Source: Meconema thalassinum (taxonomy: Eukaryota > Arthropoda > Insecta > Orthoptera > Tettigoniidae). Taken from it: a DNA stretch of 64,000 nt. The position numbers were made by a program, and so were the translations under genes. The notes below the pieces were generated by a model, which was given only the letters and a program-made list of their open reading frames with translations, was not told the DNA's origin and ran no database searches. Of the stretch, positions 55,036 to 64,000 are shown in pieces (the stretch's first letter is position 1; each line of letters opens with the position of its first letter). The stretch is taken from positions 1,385,545,723 through 1,385,609,722 of the forward strand of contig OX336388.2 of NCBI GenBank assembly GCA_946902985.2. Reading direction: 5' to 3'.

Positions 55036-56200
55036 TTTGCTTACACAACCTCATAGCTTAAAGCTATGGTTGTTTTACTGGTGTGTATTAGAAGGCAGTG
55101 CAACTTCAGCTATTATTACACTCTACACCTTGGCATTTTACTATAATACAATTAAATCGCCCGTTAGGTAGACTGCACAACTAGCTCTCCCATACGGATC
55201 TGCAGTGCCCTGCTCATCTCTGTTGATCCTCGCTCTGCACATTTGGAAAAAAGATGAATTCTGTTATACATCAGCGAATGCTAATGCGGGTTCACTGTTC
55301 TGAACTCAAACACAAACGTGATATGCTTGTTATCTTCCAAGCTAATTTAGTCCCGAGTTATGGTTATGCGTGCAAATCAACTGCTGTGAGGCGTGCTTAT
55401 TCATACGATAACCAAGGTTCAGCCATTCAGTCATGCTAGGTACAGTATCAGACAATTACCCACGCCACCATTGTTTATATTGGAAACTCATAACTTTCAC
55501 AAATGTGATTAAAATGACAGTATTCTATTAGATCATCAGTTAATTTCCAATCAAATATGGATTTCCTCTCTCCCTTGAGAAATGACACAAATCGCACTTT
55601 ATATATTTAATAATTTTTTCCATTTATTCATTCATTTTGTGTTTATCTCTTTACTTACTTATTTATTTATTTATGTATGTATTTATTCCTTTATTTATTC
55701 ACTATGATGTTGCGAAAACTATAGGTACATGATGCCCCAAACACAATTGTCATTACCATAGTAGAAAACAGTACAATAATTACAATAGAATTGTTCTAGG
55801 CCTGAAGAATACGTTCCTGAATTTATTTTAGTACTTGTAACAAATAATGTAATTTATTCCTGTATTTTAGTTTAAACAGTTTCAGTGTTGAACAATTTGT
55901 AAAGAAAGATTATATCTGACATTTATCTTCTAGCATATTGGTTTACGTAATTGAAGGACACTACTATCAGTGCATATATATTTTGAGTAAAAGAGAAGAA
56001 TGTACACCCTGAAAAGTTCGGTTCGATTCTCATTTCTTGTCATCCTAGAAATACTTTGCCATGGTTTCCAACATCTTTCTATGATAATTGTTGGATCTAG
56101 CCTGATATACGACCAAGCCTACTTCATTATCGCAAGTATACACACTAGGTAACAGAGACATCATAATATGGATTATTATCAGACATATTCTATACACACT
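55036..56200. other. Unassigned sequence
   Basis: AT-rich with TTTA runs near 55620-55700. No gene, RNA or repeat family is recognised. Confidence 0.4.
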
Positions 56201-56300
56201 TAAGGATACAGGCCTGATGACCAAGATGCCCATAGCTTCAAAATGAAACACCAAGATGCCCATAGCTTCTAAATGAAACACCAATAATAACAACAAAAAC
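56201..56300 (+). repeat. Short tandem duplication in a SINE-like tail
   Basis: ACCAAGATGCCCATAGCTTC occurs twice (about 56219 and 56250) with a few changes, followed by AATAATAACAAC. It resembles the GGCC-GATG-CC tail module of other SINEs here. Confidence 0.55.
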
Positions 56301-57118
56301 AACAATAGCGGGCTCAACAAACACACAGAATCATAAACACTCCGAGAGTATGGAAAATCGAATGTGGGTATAGAAACGTTGAAAGCAGTTTCTTCCATAT
56401 TGCCTTGTTATACTCGTATTCTACGTGATATGCTCTTCACTCAGCCACAAGTTCGGGAATCCCAATTATTTTGGTCACTTAAATATTAGTAAGTGTTGAC
56501 TGAGTGACGGGGATTTTTACTTAGAAAGATGGATGAAGTAGAAACCTTGTCGAAGACGAATGTGTACAATTCTATCTCGGTATTGCATAACACCGCATGC
56601 CATTGCATCATTCAATGAAATTAGGGAAAAACACATAACCAAACTACAATCAAAATTAAACGGTGCAATATATTTGTGTTAAACAAGACAGGAAATTATG
56701 AAATGAATATGAATAAGACGTCTAATGTGTGTCTGTGTGGCGCGGGTTACTGTGTGACCAAGTTATCGTACCTTTCTTTTTCACTGAAGAAACAATTACA
56801 AGCCTAATTTACCTCGACATGCTTGAACAGTTTGTGTTCGCTCAAAGAAAAGATATCGGACAACAGACTGGACAGTGTCATTTTTTATGCGGCGACCACG
56901 GGGCCCGAGCTGAGTCCGGCGTTGCTTCCACTTACTTGTGCCAGGCTCCTCTCTGTCTTCTTTCCTGTCGACCTCACTTGGTCAACTCTTGTTCTCTTCC
57001 GACCCCGACGGTATTAGGGTATCCGACGCCTAGGGAGTCTCTCCCTTTTTCGCCTTAATTGGCCCTTGTCTCATCTTTTCTGATTCTCTCCTTCTGCTGC
57101 GAGGGGTCAGCCTTCTTT
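56301..57118. other. Unassigned; possible LINE 5'-leader fragment at 56890-57060
   Basis: A GC-rich, TCTC-rich stretch (GACCCCGACGGTATTAGGG, GCCTAGGGAGTCTCTCCC) looks like a LINE 5' untranslated region. This is an impression from style, not a match within the window. Confidence 0.3.
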
Positions 57119-58248
57119 TAGGTAGATTTCATTAGAAAGCTAACTATTGCAATGGATCCCATGTTTAGACTTCCGGAAAATTTCGACATATCTTCGCGTT
57201 TCACATCCCCCCGACCACAAACCAACGTCAGTTCAAAAGTTTATATATAATTTATGTATATATATGTATATCAGTTTCTTGTGTACACGATAACTGCCGT
57301 AATTTTGCACCAATCACTTTGAATTTTTTACCGAATATGTATACCTATAAAATCTCGGTCGAGTTCGTTACTGGGCTAAATCGGTTGAAGGGGGTGAAAA
57401 TGGGGGGCTTTTTTTTGGAAAAGTGAAATATTGCTATAACTCTCTTAATATGTGACATATCGAATCCGTTCAACGTTCATACTATGTGTCGGATAAAGCC
57501 CAAAAATTTATGTTTGAAGAGATTTTTTATAGCACCAACCATTGACCAAAGGGGTGGGAAAAAGTGGGTTTTTCGGGAAACATTAATCATATCTCTCTTA
57601 ATAGGCACAATATCAAAACCGTACAAAATGGACAATATTCCCCTAATTATTACCTAAAACGTTTGTCTGAAAGAATTGTTGATATGACCCACCATTACGA
57701 CAAGGGATGAGAAAAATGATCTCGGAATTATAAGAAAATGCCAAGAGCTAACAGAGGTTGCCATGGCCACACTACTAAATTGATGAGGGATGAGCCTTCA
57801 TTGTTACCATGACAACGCACTTGCACGAGATCAGATTCAGTATTTCCATCTAAGTGGGAAGCGGCTTCGGTGACGTTACTGGTAGCATGCTGAATGTATA
57901 TGCCCAAGGTCGCGGTTTCAAAGCCGGCCTAAGTCGTCGGATTTTCTAAGAGCGCTAAAATCCCTCAGTATGCTTTCCTTTGGAGGGGAAGTTCCAACGT
58001 TCGTTGCGAGTTGCCGGTTGGGGTGGCATCTAGTAGCCAAGTTCACAGCTAGGTGTCGTTGACGGTAGTACCTGGTAGCAACATTAGGAACTACTACTTG
58101 AAATTGACCGTCTGCAGTCCTTACCTGAATTAAGACAAATACAGCCATTAAAATTCACACCGTTTATCAGACAGATTCTACACTCACCCAAAGTACACGG
58201 GGTTAGATGACCGCGTTGTCGCAGCCCCTAAACTGAGGAACCAACCAG
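57119..58248 (+). repeat. ~1.13-kb tandem duplication, first copy (contains a delta SINE head)
   Basis: AGGTAGATTTCATTAGAAAG opens the unit. It carries TTTATATATAATTTATGTA, TTGACCAAAGGGGTGGG, then at 57862 the delta tRNA-like head (CGGCTTCGGTGACGTTACTG, GGTTTCAAAGCC) with CGTCGGATTTTCTAAGAGCG, and ends GCAGCCCCTAAACTGAGGAA. It is repeated directly next door. Confidence 0.85.
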
Positions 58249-59345
58249 AGGTAGATTTCATTAGAAAGCTAACTATTGCAATGGGTACCATGTTTCGACT
58301 TCCGGAAAATTTCGACATATCTTCGCGTTTCACATCCCCCAGACCCCAAAACCACCGTCAGTTCAAAAGTTTATATATAATTTATGTATGTATGTATATA
58401 TATATCAGTTTCATGTGGACACGATAACTGCCGTAATTTTGCACCAATCACTTTGAATTTTTACCGAATATGTATACCTATAAAATTTCGGTCGAGTTCG
58501 TTACTGGGCTAAATCGGTCGTAGGGGGTGAAAATGGGGGTCTTTTTTCGAAAAAATGAAATATTGCTATAACTCTCTTAATATGTGACATATCGAATCCG
58601 TTCAACGTTCATACTATGTGTCGGATAAAGCCCAAAAATTTATGGTTGAAGAGCTTTTTTTATAGCACCAACCATTGACCAAAGGGGTGGGAAGAGTGGG
58701 TTTTTCTGGAAACATTAATCATATCTCTCTTAATAGGCACAATATCAAAACCGTACAAAATGGACAATATTCCCCTAATAATTACCTAAAACTTTTGTCT
58801 GAAAGAATTTTTGATATGACCCACCATTATGCCAAGGGATGAGAAAAATGATTTCGGAATTATAAGAAAATGCCAAGAGCTATCAGTGGTTGCCATGGCA
58901 ACACTACTAAATTGATGAGGGATGAGCCATCAGACGTTGCCAAGATAACGCACTTGCACGACATCAGATTCAGATTTTCATCTGACTAAGTGTGAAGCGG
59001 CTTCGGTGACGTAACTGGTAGCATGGTGAATGTCTATGCCCAAGGTCGCGAGTTCAAAGTCGGCCGAAGTCGTCGGATTTTCTAAGAGCGCTAAAAATCC
59101 CTCAGTATGCTTTCCTTTGGAGGGGAAGTTCCAACGTTCGTTGCGAGTTGCTCGTTGAGGTGGCATCTAGTAGCCAAGTTCACAACTAGGTGTCGTTGAC
59201 GGTAGTACCTGGTACCAACATTAGGAACTACTGCTTGAAATTGACCGTCTTCAGTCCTTACCTGAATTACAGACTAATACAGCCATCCCTAAGTACACGG
59301 GGTTACATGACCGCGTTGTCGCAGCCCCTAAACTGAGCAACCAAC
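58249..59345 (+). repeat. ~1.1-kb tandem duplication, second copy
   Basis: The same order of blocks as the first copy (GTAGATTTCATTAGAAAGC at 58250, SINE head at 58995, GCAGCCCCTAAACTGAGCAA at 59319), over 90% alike by eye with small indels. The SINE is present in both, so the duplication followed the SINE insertion. Confidence 0.85.
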
Positions 59346-59635
59346 CAAAAACTCTGCGGGAGATATAATTTTGCGTGAAGAAGTAACAGACCGTTACATA
59401 GTCACACATCAGTGTCGAAACCTTGCATAAGGACAGTGTGTCCACAAGTATAAAAATGGACCCCAAATGACAAGAAGGTTACCGTTCCCATAAGACAATA
59501 AAATGTTTAAAATAAGCATAAAATGACGAAGAACAAAGTTAATTAAGCTCCAATTATAAAATATCTTCTCGCAATAAATGAAGTCTGATCCTTCTACGAA
59601 AACCTGCATATTCTGCCTACTTTCGCCTATCCCCA
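59346..59635. other. Unassigned sequence
   Basis: No feature recognised. Confidence 0.3.
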
Positions 59636-60160
59636 AGTTTGTCTGGTGAAATCTACCACCGCCTTCCGGCGTGCCGAGAGGACTTTTTTCTTTTCATGTT
59701 ATCTCCTGCCTTCTGCTCAAGGCTGGTGAGTTCGGGAGTTGGCGACCCCGAAGTATTTCTGAGCTGGGTCCGTTTTCCCCTTTTGTCCCTTATCTTTGGG
59801 GGCGGACCCTCTCCTCTTTCACTTTCCTATCTGCCTTTCATGGCTCTGCTTCCTTCCAAGTCCCCCCATCTGCATTCTTCGAGGGTTGAGGGCTTTTCTT
59901 TTCCTCCTGTCCTTTATTTTCCTTATTCTCCTTTAGTTTTCCATTTCCTTTTATAGTATGTAGGTTAGTAGTTTTAAGTTTGCATTTCATTTTCTTCTTC
60001 ACGATCACCCAAACCATCAGTGGCCGATAACCTAGATGTTAGGCCCCTTATAACAACAATTATCATCATCATCATCATCTTCACGATCACCCAAACCATT
60101 AGGGGCCGATAACCTAGATGTTAGGCCCCTTTAAACAACAATTATCATCTTCATTTTTAT
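59636..60160 (+). mobile_element. Retroposon remnant with duplicated (ATC)n 3' tail
   Basis: A TC-rich leader-like part is followed by two copies (about 60000 and 60081) of CACGATCACCCAAACCAT, GGGGCCGATAACCTAGATGT and TAGGCCCCTT, then ACAACAATTATCATC, the first extended by (ATC)n. This looks like the 3' end of a retroposon that used an (ATC)n tail, duplicated in place. Confidence 0.6.
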
Positions 60161-60419
60161 GCAAGGTGGGGCTCCGCCTCGCTACCTTCGCGCGGTACGC
60201 GATACACCCGACGCACGTCTGCAGAGCAACTGATGGAGCTCACATTGAAACTTACTAAGGTATGAAAAGAAATGTTATCTTTTCCACGCATCTGAAGGCT
60301 AAATCCATTAAATTACCTCTATAGTTCTTTTATAGCAATTATTTATATACTAGGCATTATATTTCGATATTATATTGAGTCAAATTCTAAGTGGAAATCT
60401 CTCTCTTTCAGTAAATCTG
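60161..60419. other. Unassigned sequence
   Basis: No feature recognised. Confidence 0.3.
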
Positions 60420-60840
60420 TCCGCAGACAGGTTTCAACTGGATATCCTCCATTTCTCTTCATTCTGAGCATCTTCTTTCATGTGCTTGTAACTTCTTCGT
60501 CTCTTCACATCTGTTAACATTCCAATCCTTCTTTCTTCCTATCTCTCTTCTTCGTTCTACTTTTCCTTCCATGAATCTTTGTAGTAGACGATTCCTACGT
60601 AGTATGTGACCCATGCAAGATTTTCCCCTCTCCTACCATGCTTAGCACCTCCTCATTTCTCATTCTATTGATCCATTTCACTTTTTCTATTCTTCTCCAT
60701 AACCACATTTCAAAACTTTCTAAATATGATTGTTCTTTCTGTATGACTGTCCATGTTTCTGAACCATAAGACACCACACTCTACACAAAACATTTTTGCA
60801 AACTTCTGGCTGTCGATAAACCTTTCACTCTCCCGAAAAT
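60420..60840 (-). pseudogene. LINE fragment of another family, post-RT region
   Basis: Minus strand: MVSYGSETWTV and SFEMWLWRRIEKVKWINRMR (60777-60595), then in other frames a Lys/Arg-rich stretch and ETCLRTDLLKERD near 60430. The YGSETWT..FEMWLWRR pattern is typical of the C-terminal part of arthropod non-LTR elements and differs from the 24-kb family. Multiple frameshifts; no RT core. Confidence 0.75.
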
Positions 60841-60994
60841 TGGAAATACTAATATTGTAAAAAGTTATGATTTCATACAACATTAGAACTAAAATGGATG
60901 CACACAGTCAATATATGTATAGAGGAGCTTTCAGATAAAACACCCTTTGTATACCGCCTCTATATAATTTACCTTTTTGATTGCTGATCCCTGG

Positions 60995-61160
60995 CGCTGT
61001 CAGCTGGCATTTGAGGGTGCGCAAATGCGAGGGAGCCGTGTCAGTACATTTACTGGGACGTTAAAGATCCCCTTCGGGGCAAAATTCCGGCACCCCGGCG
61101 TCTCTATAAAAGCCAGGGTAGTTAAAAGGGACATAAAACCAATAACATTATTATTATTAA
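60995..61160 (+). mobile_element. tRNA-derived SINE (family alpha), copy 3, headless
   Basis: CAGCTGGCATTTGAGGGTGC to AAAAGGGACATAAAACC and an ATTATTATTAATTT tail, nearly identical to 2330-2472 but lacking the tRNA-like head. Confidence 0.85.
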
Positions 61161-61560
61161 TTTACCTTGTTTCTCCCAACTCTTAGAAATGTCGGACGCA
61201 TTTCCGCATTTAAATCATCATTTAGAAAATGGCCCACAGACTTCGCAATGTATTCCTAAGAAGAATTTGAGACAATGCGCACAGAGAAATCATGAGAGTT
61301 GGTTTTTGTAAAACGAACATTGTATTTACCTGTGATTGTTTAGTTTATGTTTTTCTGACTCCCATATGTAAATAACTTATTACCACGGAGAAATAAATAA
61401 ATGAATGAATGTGGAAACCGCATTCCCTGCTTGATGGAAATATTCGAAGAAAGTGTGATATTAAACTTACTGACGTGCTTACACATACGTGCGTATTGTC
61501 CCTAATATTGGCATGTCTGTAGCATTATACGTGATAATGACAGCGATTATTACCAAGTAG
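61161..61560. other. Unassigned sequence
   Basis: No feature recognised. Confidence 0.3.
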
Positions 61561-61800
61561 CGAGTGTGAAGGCGCAGTGGTCAAGCTGCTTTCCTCTCAT
61601 CCAGATAGACTGGGTTTAATCCCCGGTTAATGCAAGTGAGAATTTTCGAAGTGAAATGCCACGTCCTGTGGTTCAGATTCCACGTTAAAAGGAATTTCCT
61701 TATCTCTTGATCGCGAGATAAACGGTCACGTATAACTATAAGCTTCCTTCTTGCCGGGTGCGAAGAACTATCTAGTCAGAAACTCAGCAGATATGAGAAT
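61561..61800 (+). mobile_element. tRNA-type SINE (another family)
   Basis: GAAGGCGCAGTGGTCAAGC (A-box-like) and TGGGTTTAATCCCCGG (B-box-like) head a body AATTTTCGAAGTGAAATGCC, GTTCAGATTCCACGTTAAAA. No second copy is in the window. Confidence 0.6.
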
Positions 61801-62760
61801 TGGACTAATATAGATATTTCCTTATTCCACGTGCATAACCCACCGTCGCACCACAGCTCATGAAGTCCCTACCCTACTAAGCGACCACTGCCCAGCCATG
61901 CGGCCTACAGATTGCAAGGTGACGCGTGGTTAGCACGTTGGGCCCCTACGCCCGTTAATCTTGGTCTCTGTGACCGGGGCGCTGTCTCACTGTCTGATAG
62001 CTACTCATTTGGCCTCACGAAGCTGAGTTCAGCCCTCACGTCAGTTTATAAATTGCTGATGGAGCTGTGAATAGAACTCATACCTCCGGGATGACAGCAA
62101 AGAAAGATAGCCAATACATCACTCGGTGGTGATTCTGTATTAAAAACTCTGGTTGCAAATGTTTTATACTCTTGGAATCATCATGTGAATTCGTTATTAA
62201 AATATTCTTTATCGTGTTCACCACTGCCCAGTACTCACCATAATGGAGACATGGCTTTGTTTGTGATCTGCCTGGTCTTCTTTTGTTACTCGTACATATT
62301 TACCTGCAATGAAAATACAATAATTATAGGATATTGAAATATTGTAATCTAAACACAACTCTTACTTTTGTCGCAGATACGACGGCACTGATTTCTTAAG
62401 GTTAGTGGTTTAAAAAAAAGCTAATTTGGACGTCAACAATTCGTGGTGTATTCGGCTCGCCCATCACTTTGAAATCAATGCCACACAGAAACAAATCCCC
62501 TAAGCTAACTCCAGAAAAAACTCGTTATTTCAAGGACTTGCTCCGCAAGCTGAGCTTATGAAGACAAATTGCTAGCCCGAGATCCTCAAGGCTATGCTTA
62601 ATTGTGTTAGTCTTTTCCTTCATTCGCTCGCCTCTTAATTGATTTCTAAATCAAATTTCTTGTTTATTCATTTAGGGGCTTTTGTCATGTTGCTTTGTGT
62701 AGTCTGATAACCTGTGTTTTTATGATGGTGCTATTGACGTGCATATTTGTAATTGAGACT
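61801..62760. other. Mostly unassigned; SINE-like trace at 61895-62100
   Basis: CGCGTGGTTAGCACGTTGGG and ATTTGGCCTCACGAAGCTGAG look like SINE pieces, but borders cannot be set. The rest is AT-rich without a gene. Confidence 0.35.
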
Positions 62761-63075
62761 AGGACGGGGAAGGGGACGGTCGTGGCCTTAATTCAGACGC
62801 TATCCTGACAGCATATTATGAACATTACCCGTATCTATAGGCCAACGGCCTATCCGTGTTGAAACACCGGATCCCATGAGAACTCCGCAGTTAAGCAGCA
62901 TTGGGCGTGGTCTGAACTTGGATGGTATGCCGGTTCTAGGTACTACGCGCTGTTGGCCAACAAAAGGAGGAGCGGAAAGGCCCTGGCCACCCTACCGCAC
63001 GTAAACTCTGGCTGAGGATAGCCTCTATGGAGGCTCGGACCTTCCTTCGGGCGGAATACCAATTAATTATTAATC
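62760..63075 (+). mobile_element. SINE-like element carrying a 5S-rRNA-related sequence
   Basis: Upstream GGGGACGGTCGTGGCCTTA resembles the SINE body motif (antisense) seen at 14955. The 5S-like block (62841-62957) follows, then GAGCGGAAAGGCCCTGGCC, GGATAGCCTCTATGGAGGC, TTCGGGCGGAATACC and an AATTAATTATTAAT tail. A 5S-headed (SINE3-type) element is likely; a retroposed 5S pseudogene is the alternative. Confidence 0.55.
62841..62957 (+). rRNA. 5S rRNA-like sequence (SINE head or pseudogene)
   Basis: About 117 nt from GCCAACGGCC to GCTGTTGGCC, whose ends pair as the 5S terminal stem. Internal promoter features are visible: CAGTTAAGCAGC (A box region) and GAACTTGGATGG (C box region). The 3' third after GGATGG diverges from 5S consensus. 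A single copy with SINE-like flanks argues against a normal 5S gene array. Confidence 0.65.
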
Positions 63076-63830
63076 TCTAGACTGATGCAGAGTAAACGAC
63101 GCTCGATTATTGGTCAGAAGCATCTTCCGTTTCTCCCACTGCTTACGTATTGTCAAAATGGCGCTGCTCTACTGTGACTTGCATGTGTCATTCTCGAATA
63201 AAGTAGTCAAATTATCTGAAAGTGAGAATATTATATAGATTTATTTGAACTGCATGGAGGATTAAGATTGCTGGGTGTCTAAATACGCAAAATATCTGAT
63301 ACCGAGGAAAATTGACGAATATCAAATCCAAATGGCGAGAGGTAAATTTGCTCGTAAGTGTTTTATATTATGGGTATGCTAGTTCCTTAGAATACAACTT
63401 GATATTAATTGTATATATTTATTTATTTGTGCATTAGGACAAAGAATATTCTCACTGTTTACGTCCATGTATTCCAATATCATTGCTAAAAGAGCAGGCC
63501 TAATTCATACAGTAGTTGAGCATGTGTTCTCGTATAATACTGCCAGTTAAAACCAGTTGAGTGATTGTTATAGTACAAGCCACAAATTACAGTTTTGACT
63601 TAAAGAGTCACGGGAAAAAAATCGTATCACATCACAGTGCATTTATTAAGGTAGGTATAGAAAACAAGGGAGAAATATGAAGAAAATCCAGCTACCAGTC
63701 TTCAATTTATGCCAAGGTTAAGCTGAACATATTATTATTATGTGCAACAATAAGGAGTGATTTTTACTTAACGTAGGCATTCTTTATGCCAGTATAAAGC
63801 TCTATAAATAGTGCAATAGCGAGGATGACA
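63076..63830. other. Unassigned AT-rich sequence
   Basis: No gene, RNA or repeat is recognised. Confidence 0.35.
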
Positions 63831-63837
63831 TGCAAAA

Positions 63838-63930
63838 CCATTTTCAAGACGGCCGAGGTGGGATTGGAACCCACGCTCTCCCGATACCAAAGAGGCACGA
63901 GGTAGCGCGTTAGCATTCTCGGCTATTTAT
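63838..63930 (-). mobile_element. tRNA-type SINE head fragment, minus strand
   Basis: Plus strand reads CCATTTTCAAGACGGCCGAG, GTGGGATTGGAACCCACGC, GGTAGCGCGTTAGCATTC: the head of the same family as the right half at 48757-48845, in antisense. The body is missing. Confidence 0.7.
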
Positions 63931-64000
63931 TTATTTATTCGTGTCAGAAGTACAAAGTATGTGTTGAACAGACGACTTCAAACCGTTTCTGCCCAGAACT

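Overview
This 64-kb window looks like intergenic DNA from a large, repeat-rich arthropod genome. A polyneopteran insect is my best guess, from the style of the tRNA-headed SINEs and non-LTR elements, but I cannot prove it. I found no host protein-coding gene. Nearly everything I can name is a mobile element or a tandem-repeat element, and most are broken or nested. There are no bacterial-type operons or ribosome binding sites.

Layout. 1-1850: 5'-truncated non-LTR retrotransposon (minus strand) whose open frame runs off the left edge. 1850-5373: two head-to-tail elements made of ~164-bp monomers, one hit by a tRNA-type SINE with a 12-bp target duplication. 7.4-7.7 kb: small repeat with a hammerhead-ribozyme-like motif on the minus strand; related motifs lie at 23.1 and 52.3 kb. 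8.2-9.5 kb: tandem-repeat element, repeated inverted at 50.6-52.0 kb. 9.8-15.8 kb: SINEs, a LINE 3' fragment, a TA-flanked repeat element and a 174-bp foldback element. 16.1-22.7 kb: a pogo/Tigger-like inverted-repeat element (TA target duplication) stuffed with other repeats, including about 6.7 copies of an exact-period 293-bp unit. 24.0-27.35 kb: nearly full-length endonuclease/RT LINE with two frameshifts. 27.4-30.4 kb: another repeat element split by a decayed LINE.

The centrepiece is 30.9-48.85 kb, a triple nest. A SINE is split by a Ty3/Gypsy element (31014-48690; LTRs 1302 bp each; TSD CTGT). That element is itself split by a BEL/Pao element (32363-41271; LTRs 2437 and 2438 bp; TSD GAGGG). 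LTR divergence agrees with the order: about 9 differences in the outer pair, 4 in the inner pair. The Gypsy element has gag, a textbook -1 frameshift signal (TTTAAAC, 6-nt spacer, 7-bp stem) and one pol frame with three nonsense codons. The BEL element has a single open frame of 1318 codons that keeps Gag, zinc knuckles, protease and the integrase tail, but the RT, RNase H and integrase core are replaced by ~445 hydrophobic codons of unknown nature.

48.85-64 kb: LINE 3' fragments, a third monomer element (52.68-54.60 kb), a ~1.13-kb tandem duplication carrying tRNA-like SINEs (57.1-59.3 kb), further SINEs and a 5S-rRNA-related sequence at 62.84 kb. The autonomous parts (LINE and LTR RTs) could in principle have mobilised the SINEs and the RT-less BEL derivative. 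No intact RT gene is visible, except possibly the edge-truncated LINE at position 1, whose catalytic aspartates lie outside the window.
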